Origin: Flavobacteriaceae bacterium UBA4166
GTDB taxonomy: Bacteria > Bacteroidota > Bacteroidia > Flavobacteriales > Flavobacteriaceae
Direction of reading: 5' to 3'
NCBI GenBank assembly: GCA_002379985.1
Contig: DFVG01000010.1
Coordinates: forward strand, 1 to 64,000
Length of the DNA: 64,000 bases
Shown here: positions 16,057 through 25,004 of the stretch, piece by piece
How the letters are laid out: each line of letters opens with the position of its first letter
How positions within the stretch are numbered: the first letter of the stretch is position 1
Program-made: the position numbers and the translations under genes
Notes under the pieces: model-generated
Databases searched by the model: none
The model's input: only the letters and a program-made list of their open reading frames with translations
Told to the model about the DNA's origin: nothing

Positions 16057-18060
16057 ATGGAAACCCAGAAAACAACCACCCCTCCGTTTGATTATACAAC
16101 TCACAATCTCGATACTGAAACACTTTTAAAACTTTATGAAGGCATGTTATTGCCACGTATGATCGAAGAGAAGATGTTGATCTTACTGCGACAAGGCAAG
16201 ATCTCTAAATGGTTTAGTGGTATTGGGCAAGAAGCCATTGCTGTGGGCGTTACGGCTGCATTGCGTAAGGAAGAGTACATTTTACCCATGCACCGAAATT
16301 TGGGTGTCTTTACCATGAGGGATATACCTCTATTTCGCTTGTTTGAACAATGGCAAGGAAAGTCCAACGGGTTTACAAAAGGGCGTGATCGCAGCTTTCA
16401 TTTTGGTACCCAAGAATACAACATCGTAGGCATGATCTCGCATTTGGGACCACAATTTGGTGTGGCCGACGGGATCGCACTGGGTAATCTTCTCAAAGAC
16501 AATAAGCAAGTTTGTGCTGTTTTCACTGGAGAAGGAGGGACGAGTGAAGGCGACATCCACGAAGCCCTCAATGTGGCATCGGTCTGGCAACTGCCGGTGC
16601 TTTTTTGTATCGAAAATAATGGGTACGGTCTATCAACACCTACCGAAGAACAGTATCGCTGTGAGCATTTGGCAGATCGTGCGCAAGGATATGGCATGGA
16701 ATCACACATCATTGAAGGAAATAACATTGTTTCGGTCTATGGGCAAATCAATGCCCTTGTTGAAAGCATGCGTGAAAATCCGCGCCCTGTGTTGATAGAG
16801 TTCAAAACCTTTAGGATGCGTGGTCACGAAGAGGCAAGTGGTACTAAGTATGTTCCGCAAGATTTAATGGACTTCTGGGAAGCGAAAGATCCGGTGCTTA
16901 ATTTTGAGCGGTATTTGATGTCGGAAGGAATTCTTTCTGAAACAAAAAATGAAACCTATAAAACCACCATCAAGAACGAAATTGACAAGAACTTGGAGAT
17001 CGCTTTTGCCGCTCCGGAAATTATTCCTTCGTTGAGCGAGGAATTGTCGGACGTATTTGCTCCTTCCGAAGCCATAGACGTTCTACCGAATGAGACAACT
17101 ACCGAATTACGATTGGTAGATGCTATTTCTGAAGGGTTACGACAATCCATGGGACGCCACGATAATTTGGTGATCATGGGACAGGACATCGCTGAGTATG
17201 GAGGGGTTTTCAAAATAACAGAAGGATTTGTGGAGCGCTTCGGAAAAGATCGTGTGCGAAACACTCCTATCTGTGAGTCGGCTATCGTTTCTGCAGCCAT
17301 GGGGCTCTCCATAAATGATTATAAAGCTGTCATGGAAATGCAATTTGGTGATTTTGTGACTTCAGGTTTCAATCCAATTGTAAATTATCTGGCAAAGAGC
17401 CACTATCGATGGAATCAAAAAGCAGATGTTGTGATCCGAATGCCCTGTGGAGCCGGCGTAGGAGCAGGCCCATTTCACAGTCAGACAAATGAAGCGTGGT
17501 TTACCCATACACCCGGACTCAAGGTTGTATATCCGGCATTTCCATACGACGCCAAAGGATTATTGGCGAGTGCCATTAACGATCCGAATCCCGTGTTGTT
17601 CTTCGAGCACAAAGCATTATATCGCAGCATCCGACAAGAAGTTCCAACCGAATATTATACGCTTCCGCTTGGAAAAGCCGCACAGCTAAAAGAAGGAACC
17701 CAAATGAGCATCATCACGTACGGAGCAGGAGTTCATTGGGCGATGGAAGTACTAGACACCTTATCCATTTCCGTAGACCTTATTGACCTTCGAACCTTGG
17801 CTCCTTTAGATACAGCCGCCATTTATCAATCAGTTCGAAAAACGAACAAAGTGCTCATTTTGCAAGAAGATTCTATGTTTGGAGGGGTGGCTTCTGATAT
17901 CGCTTCCCTGATCGCAGAACACTGTTTTGAATCTTTGGATGCACCCGTTAAAAGAGTTGCTAGTTTAGAAACTCCTATACCCTTTGCGAAAGCTCTTGAA
18001 GAACAGTACCTTCCCAAAGAACGGTTAAAGAGGGCAATACAAGACCTTCTCGCTTATTAA
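16057..18060 (+). CDS. Branched-chain 2-oxoacid dehydrogenase E1, alpha-beta fusion
   Basis: About 667 residues joining both E1 subunits, as is usual in Bacteroidota. The alpha half has the thiamine diphosphate motif (GEGGTSEGDIHEALNVA ... ENNGYG) and the phosphorylation-loop-like FRMRGHEEA. The beta half begins near residue 335 (ELRLVDAISEGL) with MGQDIAEYGGVF, CESAIVSAAMG and EMQFGDF. It decarboxylates branched-chain 2-oxoacids and passes the acyl group to a lipoyl E2. In these bacteria the product primes iso-branched fatty acids. No E2 or E3 gene is adjacent. Confidence 0.92.
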   Translation: METQKTTTPPFDYTTHNLDTETLLKLYEGMLLPRMIEEKMLILLRQGKISKWFSGIGQEAIAVGVTAALRKEEYILPMHRNLGVFTMRDIPLFRLFEQWQGKSNGFTKGRDRSFHFGTQEYNIVGMISHLGPQFGVADGIALGNLLKDNKQVCAVFTGEGGTSEGDIHEALNVASVWQLPVLFCIENNGYGLSTPTEEQYRCEHLADRAQGYGMESHIIEGNNIVSVYGQINALVESMRENPRPVLIEFKTFRMRGHEEASGTKYVPQDLMDFWEAKDPVLNFERYLMSEGILSETKNETYKTTIKNEIDKNLEIAFAAPEIIPSLSEELSDVFAPSEAIDVLPNETTTELRLVDAISEGLRQSMGRHDNLVIMGQDIAEYGGVFKITEGFVERFGKDRVRNTPICESAIVSAAMGLSINDYKAVMEMQFGDFVTSGFNPIVNYLAKSHYRWNQKADVVIRMPCGAGVGAGPFHSQTNEAWFTHTPGLKVVYPAFPYDAKGLLASAINDPNPVLFFEHKALYRSIRQEVPTEYYTLPLGKAAQLKEGTQMSIITYGAGVHWAMEVLDTLSISVDLIDLRTLAPLDTAAIYQSVRKTNKVLILQEDSMFGGVASDIASLIAEHCFESLDAPVKRVASLETPIPFAKALEEQYLPKERLKRAIQDLLAY

Positions 18061-18063
18061 TCT

Positions 18064-18082
18064 TTTAACATTTGCTGTTAAA
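18064..18082. promoter_or_regulatory. Inverted repeat TTTAACA-N5-TGTTAAA
   Basis: A perfect 7-bp inverted repeat with a 5-base centre. It lies between the E1 stop and the promoter of the DUF1328 gene, with no T-run, so an operator is more likely than a terminator. The same TTAACA-N5-TGTTAA arrangement precedes rpoD at 55475-55491. Confidence 0.4.
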
Positions 18083-18100
18083 CTTCACACAAACATAGTT

Positions 18101-18128
18101 TTGCAGGGACGTTTTTGATGTACTTTAG
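18101..18128 (+). promoter_or_regulatory. Promoter of the DUF1328 operon
   Basis: TTG at 18101-18103 and TACTTTAG at 18121-18128, separated by 17 bp. This fits the Bacteroidota TTG-N17-23-TAnnTTTG pattern with one mismatch. The ATG at 18157 would have a leader of about 25 bases. Confidence 0.5.
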
Positions 18129-18156
18129 AGTCACTAATCATTAAAAACAAGAAACT

Positions 18157-18318
18157 ATGTTACGCTGGATTATTATTTTTCTGATCATCGCTCTTGTAGC
18201 AGCGGTATTTGGTTTCGGTGGAATCGCAGAAGGTGCTACCGACATCGCACAAATTATTTTTTACATCTTCATAGTACTATTGGTACTGTCATTGCTATCT
18301 AGATTATTCAGAAGATAG
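18157..18318 (+). CDS. DUF1328 (YtjA-like) small membrane protein
   Basis: A 53-residue protein with two transmembrane helices: residues 2-20 (LRWIIIFLIIALVAAVFGF) and 31-49. Between them GGIAEGATDIAQI is the hallmark turn of DUF1328 proteins, which are widespread small inner-membrane proteins often induced by stress. No function is established. It starts a likely operon with the lipocalin-like and OmpA genes. Confidence 0.9.
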   Translation: MLRWIIIFLIIALVAAVFGFGGIAEGATDIAQIIFYIFIVLLVLSLLSRLFRR

Positions 18319-18351
18319 AAACAAAAGAACACTTAATCTAAACCAACACTT

Positions 18352-18831
18352 ATGAAAAAAATACTTGCAGTTGTACTGTTGGCATTTGTAGCTTTTGGCT
18401 GCGGTACCCCAAAAACAGTAAAAGAATCAAAAAAAGTAATTAAAGGATATTGGAACCTCACGAACATCTCATACAGTGAATCAGGAACCTATAATGTAAC
18501 GCTATTGAACGATACTTCTAAAGAATGTTTTGAAGGAAGTACGTGGCGATTTATTCCCAACAATAACACGGGAATATACACTGTCAATAACGGAAACTGT
18601 CCAACCGGGGATCGAAATTTTATTTTTACCATCCAAGAGATCGATGCGAATACGGGACTTTACGATTTCTTATTGAAACCTACGATCAAGCGAGGAAAAC
18701 CTGATGATTCTATTGGTTTCCGTTTAAGTCTTACCCAACTAACTGAAAATTCAATGCGTTGGGAGCAGACCGTTTCTGTAGATGGATCCCCTTTTACTAT
18801 TTATATGAACTTTTCTAAAATTGAAGAATAA
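18352..18831 (+). CDS. Lipocalin-like lipoprotein
   Basis: A 159-residue lipoprotein. The signal MKKILAVVLLAFVAFGC ends in a lipobox. The mature part begins with a helical linker, then GYWNLTNISY, whose Gly-x-Trp strand is the usual start of Bacteroidota lipocalin-like barrels, followed by alternating beta strands up to MRWEQTVSVDG. A ligand-binding or envelope-stress role is only inferred. The stop overlaps the next ATG (TAATG). Confidence 0.75.
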   Translation: MKKILAVVLLAFVAFGCGTPKTVKESKKVIKGYWNLTNISYSESGTYNVTLLNDTSKECFEGSTWRFIPNNNTGIYTVNNGNCPTGDRNFIFTIQEIDANTGLYDFLLKPTIKRGKPDDSIGFRLSLTQLTENSMRWEQTVSVDGSPFTIYMNFSKIEE

Positions 18832-19541
18832 TGAAAACCTTTTTTAAGAATATATTTATAGTTGCTCTTGCATTGGTATTCACAGCGAGTTTTGTGAGTT
18901 GTGAGGCAACACGAAATGCGAACAATAAGCAAAAAGGCGCTGTAATCGGTGCAGCGGGTGGTGCTATTTTAGGTGCCATTATTGGTAATAACGTCGGAAA
19001 AGGCGGAAATGGCGAAATCGGTGCGGTCATCGGTGGAGTCGTTGGAGGTACTGCCGGTGTCATTATTGGTGATAAAATGGACAAACAAGCTCAGAAAATT
19101 GAGCAAGAAATTCCTGGAGCTCAAGTTGAGCGAGTGGATGACGGAATTGTCGTAACTTTTGATGAAAATAGTGGTGTTTATTTTGACACGAACAAGTATA
19201 ACATCAATGCCGCTTCGCAAGAAACACTAAATAAATTGGCAGCCGTTTTAGTAGAATATCCGGATACAGATGTGCTAGTGGTAGGACATACCGATAGCAC
19301 GGGTACGGATGCCTATAATATGGAGCTTTCGAAAAACCGCGCCTATGCAGTGACCAATTATTTTACGCAGAATCGCGGACTAAGTTCTGGGCGTTTTACC
19401 ACAAATTGGTACGGAGAGCAGAGTCCGATTGCAGATAACAATACTGCTGAAGGACGCGCGCAAAACCGTCGTGTAAATATTGCCATCTTGCCAAACGATA
19501 AAATGGTACAAGATGCTGAAAGAGAAGCAAGCGGAAACTAA
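18831..19541 (+). CDS. OmpA-family lipoprotein with glycine zipper
   Basis: A 236-residue protein with a lipoprotein signal (ALVFTASFVSC). Residues 35-85 are a Gly/Ala-rich zipper (GAVIGAAGGAILGAIIGNN, GGVVGGTAGVIIGD), followed by an OmpA C-terminal domain with VVGHTDSTGTDAYNMELSKNR and NRRVNIAI, which binds peptidoglycan diaminopimelate. It probably ties the outer membrane to the wall. It is the third gene of the operon and is followed by a strong terminator. Confidence 0.92.
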   Translation: MKTFFKNIFIVALALVFTASFVSCEATRNANNKQKGAVIGAAGGAILGAIIGNNVGKGGNGEIGAVIGGVVGGTAGVIIGDKMDKQAQKIEQEIPGAQVERVDDGIVVTFDENSGVYFDTNKYNINAASQETLNKLAAVLVEYPDTDVLVVGHTDSTGTDAYNMELSKNRAYAVTNYFTQNRGLSSGRFTTNWYGEQSPIADNNTAEGRAQNRRVNIAILPNDKMVQDAEREASGN

Positions 19542-19561
19542 TTATTTCTGAAGCAATTATT

Positions 19562-19596
19562 AAAAACCTGCCTTCCTGTAAAGGCGGGTTTTTTTA
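19562..19596 (+). terminator. Rho-independent terminator after the OmpA gene
   Basis: The stem AACCTGCC pairs with GGCGGGTT around a 10-base loop and is followed by a run of T. It separates the envelope operon from the polyketide operon that starts at 19620. Confidence 0.85.
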
Positions 19597-19619
19597 TTGA
19601 TATATTTACAGCAACGCCT

Positions 19620-20738
19620 ATGAAATCATACGAACTTATCATTATTGGAGGAGGCCTAGCCGGATTGTGCTGTGCAATTCATCTCGCTAAAGAAGGTAAG
19701 AGCGTTGTTGTTATTGAAAAAGAGTCGTTTCCGCATCACAAGGTCTGTGGCGAATATGTTTCTAATGAGGTTGTTGGCTATCTGAATGCCCTCGGAATTG
19801 ACCCATACCACCACGGAGCTGTGGCTATCAACGAATTGGAATGGTCCACAGTAGATGGCAAGAACGTATGTGTTGAACTACCCTTGGGAGGCTTCGGAAT
19901 GAGCCGCTTTGCGCTGGATCACCTTCTGTTTCAGAAGGCATCATCGTTTTGCGAAGTTGTTCAAGAAACAGTGACAGAGGTTTCTTTTCACGACAATATT
20001 TTTACCGTTGAAACACAGACGGGAACTCATTTTCAAGCGCCTATTGTTGTAGGTGCCTTCGGAAAGCGTTCGTTGTTAGATAAAAAATTAGAACGAAAAT
20101 TCATCAATGAAAGAACCGCTTGGATGGCCGTAAAAGGACATTATGAATACGATTATCCTGTAAATCGTGTCGGACTCCATACTTTTGATGGTGGATACTG
20201 TGGCCTATCCAAAACAGAATCCGGCAGTGTAAATGCCTGTTATTTGGCAACAGTGCCTTCGTTTAAAAACGCCGGAAGCTTGGAAGCCCACCGCAAAACC
20301 GTGGTGAGCAGCAATCCAATTTTAAAAGAGTTTTTTGCAAAAGCAAAGCCGCTTTTCGACGCTCCTCTAACGATCAGTCAGATTTCCTTTGCATCAAAGC
20401 CCCCTGTTGAAAATCACATATTTATGGTAGGCGATAGTGCGGGGCTCATCCATCCATTATGTGGCAACGGCATGGCGATGGCCATCCACGGCGCGAAGAT
20501 ATTTTGTGAATTATACCTCCAAGCGTCAAAGGAGGAACCTCTCAACAGAGCAGACCTAGAACGTGCGTATGAAAAGCAATGGAGCGCTACCTTTTCAAAC
20601 CGACTCCGAGTCGGGAGTTGGGTTCAAGAAATTTTAATGCGACCTGGTTGGGCTTCCATAGGATATCAAGTAGTCCGGAAAGCCCCGATGTTACTGAAAA
20701 AAATAATTCAACAGACCCATGGGCAACCTATAGCATAA
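19620..20738 (+). CDS. FAD-dependent oxidoreductase of the polyketide cluster
   Basis: A 372-residue flavoprotein of the geranylgeranyl-reductase/PHBH-like group. The N-terminal Rossmann motif IIIGGGLAGLCCAIHLA ends with the ribose-binding Glu (VVVIEKE). KVCGEYVS follows, and the second FAD motif VGDSAGLIHPLCGNGMAMA is near residue 275. The group reduces double bonds or hydroxylates aromatic rings. Placed first in an operon with a methyltransferase and a type III PKS, it resembles the flavoprotein hydroxylase of alkylresorcinol clusters. Its stop overlaps the next start (TAATG). Confidence 0.88.
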   Translation: MKSYELIIIGGGLAGLCCAIHLAKEGKSVVVIEKESFPHHKVCGEYVSNEVVGYLNALGIDPYHHGAVAINELEWSTVDGKNVCVELPLGGFGMSRFALDHLLFQKASSFCEVVQETVTEVSFHDNIFTVETQTGTHFQAPIVVGAFGKRSLLDKKLERKFINERTAWMAVKGHYEYDYPVNRVGLHTFDGGYCGLSKTESGSVNACYLATVPSFKNAGSLEAHRKTVVSSNPILKEFFAKAKPLFDAPLTISQISFASKPPVENHIFMVGDSAGLIHPLCGNGMAMAIHGAKIFCELYLQASKEEPLNRADLERAYEKQWSATFSNRLRVGSWVQEILMRPGWASIGYQVVRKAPMLLKKIIQQTHGQPIA

Positions 20739-21448
20739 TGGTTCAGTTTTCTTCAACATATCGTTCTAAAGAGACCGAAATCATGGATGATTTTGACCTA
20801 CAGGGTGCCGAAATGCAACAATTACTCACTGATCTTAAAACAGTGAATTGTTATCTGGGTGGGAATACTGTGACGCTTTCAGGAATAGAACTGCTTCTAA
20901 AAGACATTCCTGCCACAACATCTATCACAATAGCAGATATAGGCTGCGGAGATGGGGAAATGTTGCGGCAATGTGCACGTTATTTTCAGAAGAAAAAAAT
21001 AGCAGTCCACTGTCTGGGGATCGATGCGAATGCGCATATTTTAGAAGAAGCTGCCATTCGTTCTACTGAATTTCAAAACATTACGTATCACAAAATTGAC
21101 GTATTTTCCCAAGAGGCTACTATTCCGCCATTTGACATCGCGTGCTGCACCTTGTTCTTGCACCACTTTAAAAACGATCAGATTATCACCTTGTTGAATC
21201 GATTGTCGCAAACTGCGAGACTAGGCGTAGTGGTCAATGATCTTGCGAGAAATCGTTGGGCATTTCAATTGTTTAAAATTTTTGGTTGGCTATTTTTGAA
21301 AAGTAAGATCGCAAAACACGACGGATTGGTTTCCGTAGCTCGAGGATTTAAGAAGCGAGAGCTGAAGGCCATGAGCAAACAAATTGAAGGGACACATCAA
21401 ATTAAATTAAAATGGGCCTTCAGATATCAATGGATAATTAAAAAATAA
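20738..21448 (+). CDS. Class I SAM methyltransferase of the polyketide cluster
   Basis: About 236 residues. Motif I is IADIGCGDGE; acidic loop GIDANAHIL; motif post-II FDIACCTLFLHHF; then VVVNDLARNRWAF, frequent in small-molecule O- or C-methyltransferases. I chose ATG 20738 because it overlaps the stop of the flavoprotein gene exactly as the other genes here overlap. It most likely methylates the polyketide made by the next gene product. Overlap with the next gene is again TAATG. Confidence 0.88.
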   Translation: MVQFSSTYRSKETEIMDDFDLQGAEMQQLLTDLKTVNCYLGGNTVTLSGIELLLKDIPATTSITIADIGCGDGEMLRQCARYFQKKKIAVHCLGIDANAHILEEAAIRSTEFQNITYHKIDVFSQEATIPPFDIACCTLFLHHFKNDQIITLLNRLSQTARLGVVVNDLARNRWAFQLFKIFGWLFLKSKIAKHDGLVSVARGFKKRELKAMSKQIEGTHQIKLKWAFRYQWIIKK

Positions 21449-22500
21449 TGAGCGTACACATTCCTGCTGTAGCAAAACAACTACCTCCTTTTACGAGGAA
21501 CACCTCCGAAATTTTGCCCTTCGTTGAGACTTGGATGGAAGGACAAGACAATCGATTCAAACGAAAAGTGCTAAAAATCTTTGAAGGAGCAGGGGTCGAT
21601 CGACGTTATTCCATCATGGACGCTCCAGATGTTTTTGAACATACTTCCTTTGAGGCTCGAAACGATGCGTACGTAGCGGCAATGAAGACCCTAGGGAAAC
21701 AATCTTTGGAAAAAGCATTACAAAAAGCAGCTTGGAGCCCGAAGGAGGTAGATTTCATTATTACCGTAAGTTGCACGGGAATTATGATTCCTTCCGTAGA
21801 TGCGTATTTGATCAATGAGCTGGACATGCGAGAAGATATCGTAAGACTTCCAGTGACCGAGATGGGCTGTGCTGCGGGAATTTCAGGAATGATCTACGCC
21901 TATCAATTCCTCAAAGCAAATCCCGGCAAACGCGCCGCCGTGATCGCCTTAGAATCACCCACAGCAACATTTCAATGGGATGATTATTCTATGGTAAACA
22001 TTGTAAGCGCTGCGATTTTTGGGGATGGTGCGGCCTGTGTGTTATTGTCTTCGGAAGAAGAAGCACCCGGTCCTAAAATTCTCGATGAAGGTATGTACCA
22101 CTTTTACGATGCTACACACATGATGGGGTTTAAATTGGTGAATAGCGGACTCCAAATGATCTTGGATAAATCGGTTCCTGAAACTATTTCATCGCATTTT
22201 CCAAAGATCATACACCCGTTTTTAGAGCGGAATCATAGAACAATAGAAGATATAGATCATTTGATCTTTCATCCCGGCGGAAAAAAAATCGTTCAAACCG
22301 TTGAAGACCTCTTCGGAAGCCTTGGAAAGAACATTGACGACACTAAGGCCGTCCTCAAAGAGTACGGAAACATGAGTAGTGCAACTGTACTCTATGTGCT
22401 CGAGCGATTTATGGAACGTGATCTTGAGAAAGGAAGCTTAGGACTTATGCTGAGTTTTGGTCCCGGTTTTTCAGCGCAACGTATTTTATTAGAGTTTTGA
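21448..22500 (+). CDS. Type III polyketide synthase (chalcone/stilbene synthase family)
   Basis: A 350-residue homodimeric-type ketosynthase. The catalytic triad is intact: Cys141 in VTEMGCAAG, His275 in IFHPGGKK, Asn308 in KEYGNMSS. The C-terminal GFGPGFSAQ-like loop reads LSFGPGFSAQ. It extends an acyl starter with malonyl-CoA and cyclises it to a resorcinol, phloroglucinol or pyrone. The adjacent FAS-like genes and ACP suggest a long, perhaps unsaturated or branched acyl starter handed over from a carrier protein. The product is not predictable from sequence alone. Confidence 0.95.
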   Translation: MSVHIPAVAKQLPPFTRNTSEILPFVETWMEGQDNRFKRKVLKIFEGAGVDRRYSIMDAPDVFEHTSFEARNDAYVAAMKTLGKQSLEKALQKAAWSPKEVDFIITVSCTGIMIPSVDAYLINELDMREDIVRLPVTEMGCAAGISGMIYAYQFLKANPGKRAAVIALESPTATFQWDDYSMVNIVSAAIFGDGAACVLLSSEEEAPGPKILDEGMYHFYDATHMMGFKLVNSGLQMILDKSVPETISSHFPKIIHPFLERNHRTIEDIDHLIFHPGGKKIVQTVEDLFGSLGKNIDDTKAVLKEYGNMSSATVLYVLERFMERDLEKGSLGLMLSFGPGFSAQRILLEF

Positions 22501-22501
22501 T

Positions 22502-23281
22502 ATGGAGCAGCAACAGATAAAAAATAAATGGGCGTTAATCCTCGGTGGCAGTAGCGGACTCGGTTGGGCGTCTGCCGTGCAACTCGCCAAAGACGGATTT
22601 CATATGTGCATTGTCCATCGTACGCGAAGAAGCGCGCTACCAGACTTCGAAAAACGTGCAAATTCGTTGAAAGAATACGGTGTTGAGGTCAAACTTTTTA
22701 ATAGCAATGCACTTCAAAAAGAAACCCTAGATACGGTACTTACGGAAATTCCGAAGCAATCATTAAGCGTCCTCATTCACAGCATCGCCAAAGGGAGCTT
22801 AAAAACCATGCGTCCTTCAGATACTTCTTCATTACGTCTAGAGGATATCAATATTACCTTACATGCCATGGCCACTAGTTGGTATCAATGGACACAGGCC
22901 GCAATCACCAAAGAGGTATTTGCAGCAACCGCCTGCAATATGGCGTTTACCAGTGAAGGCAATACAAAAGTTTGGCCGGGATACGGAGCGGTTTCGGCAG
23001 CAAAGGCAACGCTAGAAGCATTGATGCGACAAATGGCGGTGGAATTTGCACCCTTGGGAATGCGCACAAATTGTATTCAGGCAGGAACTACAGAAACTCC
23101 TTCTTTTTATATGATACCCGGAAGCGAACAATTGGCCCAAATGGCACAAAAAAGAAACCCTTTTAACCGACTTACCACTCCTGAAGATATTGGAAACGTC
23201 GTTTCGTTACTTTGTTCTGATAAAGCAGAATGGATCAACGGAACGGTAGTTGTTGCGGATGGCGGTGAACATTTGAGGTAA
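22502..23281 (+). CDS. FabI-like SDR reductase of the polyketide cluster
   Basis: A 259-residue short-chain dehydrogenase. The cofactor loop is LGGSSGLGWASA. The active site reads Tyr161 to Lys168, a Y-x6-K spacing as in enoyl-ACP reductase FabI rather than the classical Y-x3-K, and EALMRQMAVEFAPLGMRTN also follows FabI. FabI's second Tyr, ten residues upstream, is Ser here. It is therefore most likely an enoyl reductase for acyl chains on the cluster ACP, although ketoreduction is not excluded. It starts two bases after the PKS stop and its own stop overlaps the dehydratase ATG. Confidence 0.8.
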   Translation: MEQQQIKNKWALILGGSSGLGWASAVQLAKDGFHMCIVHRTRRSALPDFEKRANSLKEYGVEVKLFNSNALQKETLDTVLTEIPKQSLSVLIHSIAKGSLKTMRPSDTSSLRLEDINITLHAMATSWYQWTQAAITKEVFAATACNMAFTSEGNTKVWPGYGAVSAAKATLEALMRQMAVEFAPLGMRTNCIQAGTTETPSFYMIPGSEQLAQMAQKRNPFNRLTTPEDIGNVVSLLCSDKAEWINGTVVVADGGEHLR

Positions 23282-23730
23282 TGAAAAAAGACTTGCAATA
23301 CATAGTCAATCACTTACCCTATAAGGCACCCTTTCTATTTGTTGATGAATTGACACAGGTAGATGAGAATGGAGCCTCGGGACATTATACTTTTTCTGAA
23401 GATTCAGAATTTTACCAAGGCCACTTTCCTGATCATCCCATCACTCCGGGCGTTCTATTGACAGAATGTATGGCGCAAATAGGCCTCGTAAGTTTGGGTA
23501 TTTTTTTGCTTTCTTCGGAAGAAGTAGAAGAGCAGACTTCCGTAGCTCTAAGCGAAACAAACATTGAGTTTTTAAAAGGAGTAAATCCCGGAGAAACAGT
23601 TTACGTACAATCGGAAAAAATCTATTTCCGCTTCGGAAAGCTTAAATGTAAGGTGCGAATGACCAATGCAAAAGATGAATTAGTTTGCAAAGGAATTATA
23701 AGTGGAATGGTATTTCAGAAGAAGACATGA
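23281..23730 (+). CDS. FabZ-like 3-hydroxyacyl-ACP dehydratase
   Basis: A 149-residue hot-dog enzyme. The active-site helix is intact: His48 in YQGHFPDHP and Glu62 in GVLLTECMAQ. The N-terminal LPYKAPFLFVDEL is typical of FabZ. It would dehydrate the 3-hydroxyacyl intermediate on the cluster ACP. It overlaps the SDR stop and the ketosynthase start (ATGA). Confidence 0.9.
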   Translation: MKKDLQYIVNHLPYKAPFLFVDELTQVDENGASGHYTFSEDSEFYQGHFPDHPITPGVLLTECMAQIGLVSLGIFLLSSEEVEEQTSVALSETNIEFLKGVNPGETVYVQSEKIYFRFGKLKCKVRMTNAKDELVCKGIISGMVFQKKT

Positions 23731-24998
23731 AAAAGCGAGTCGTTATCACAGGGTTAGGTATTGTAGCTCCGAATGGTATCGGACTAACAGATTTTGAAGC
23801 TGCCTTACGCGCCGGCACGTCAGGCATCCGCTTCTTTCCGAAACTGGAGGCTTTGAAGTTTTCTTGTCAAATAGGAGGGAAGCCTCAGCTTTCGCAAGAG
23901 AAGATTGACACCTATCTTTCTTCGTTACAGCAACGCAATTTTAATGCAAACGGTATTCTCTACGGAATCATCGCCGGAATGGATGCCTTGAAGGATGCAA
24001 ACATCAAACCGGCAGATCCGGAGGCGGAACCTTTGTGGGATTTCGGAATTATTTTCGGAACCGGAACCAGCGGTGTGGATAAATTCCGTGAAGCGATCTA
24101 TCAGGTTGATGAAAAAAACGTACGCCGACTGGGAAGTACTACGGTGATTCAAACCATGAGCAGCGGCATCAGTGCGTATTTAGGTGGAATGATCGGTGCG
24201 GGAAATCGCGTCACCACTAATTCGGCTGCCTGTGCCACTGGTACCGAAGCCTTACTGTTGGGATATGAACACATTGCTTCCGGCCAAGCTAGTCAGATGC
24301 TCTGCGGAAGTTGTAGTGACGACGGCCCTTATCTTTGGGGTGGTTTTGATGCCATGCGCGTGACTACCTGGAAACATAACGACCAATCCGAACAAGCATC
24401 ACGCCCATTAAGTGCTTCCGCCAGCGGTTTTGTTCCTTCCAGTGGTGCCGGGGCGTATCTTCTGGAATCACTAGAAAGTGCCGAAGCCAGAGGAGCCACG
24501 ATTTATGGTGAAGTTTTAGGTGGCGCCATCAATAACGGAGGGCAGCGATTGGGCGGAAGCATGACCGCACCCAACAATACCGCGGTGCAAAAATGTATTT
24601 CAAAAGCGCTTGAAAATAGCAAGGTAACTGCTTCAGAAATTGACTACATCAACGGACATTTGACGGCCACGATCAAAGATCCGGTTGAAATTCAAAACTG
24701 GTGCGAAGCCTTGCAGCGTTCCGGAACGCAGTTCCCCTATATCAATTCGCTAAAGGGAATGATTGGTCACGGACTGGCAGCCAGTGGGAGTATGGAGATC
24801 GTCGCGACACTGCTTCAGCTAAAACACAATTTTATTTTTCCGAATGTCAATGCGGAAGACCTCCATCCTGAAATTGAAAATCAAGTAGATAGCAATCGCA
24901 TTCCGCAGAAAACCATAGAAACACCTTTAAAAACTGTGGCAAAAGCAAGTTTTGGTTTTGGAGATGTAAACGCGTGTGTTATCTTTAGAAAAATTTAA
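23727..24998 (+). CDS. FabF-like beta-ketoacyl-ACP synthase
   Basis: About 423 residues with a thiolase fold. Catalytic residues are present: Cys169 in SAACATGTEA, His311 in INGHLTAT, Lys343 and His348 in SLKGMIGHGLAASG. The usual INAHGTST is INGHLTAT, so the pocket around the first His differs from housekeeping FabF. The start at 23727 overlaps the dehydratase stop. It is likely the chain-elongating enzyme of a dedicated acyl-starter pathway for the type III PKS. Confidence 0.9.
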   Translation: MKKRVVITGLGIVAPNGIGLTDFEAALRAGTSGIRFFPKLEALKFSCQIGGKPQLSQEKIDTYLSSLQQRNFNANGILYGIIAGMDALKDANIKPADPEAEPLWDFGIIFGTGTSGVDKFREAIYQVDEKNVRRLGSTTVIQTMSSGISAYLGGMIGAGNRVTTNSAACATGTEALLLGYEHIASGQASQMLCGSCSDDGPYLWGGFDAMRVTTWKHNDQSEQASRPLSASASGFVPSSGAGAYLLESLESAEARGATIYGEVLGGAINNGGQRLGGSMTAPNNTAVQKCISKALENSKVTASEIDYINGHLTATIKDPVEIQNWCEALQRSGTQFPYINSLKGMIGHGLAASGSMEIVATLLQLKHNFIFPNVNAEDLHPEIENQVDSNRIPQKTIETPLKTVAKASFGFGDVNACVIFRKI

Positions 24999-25004
24999 AA
25001 TTCC

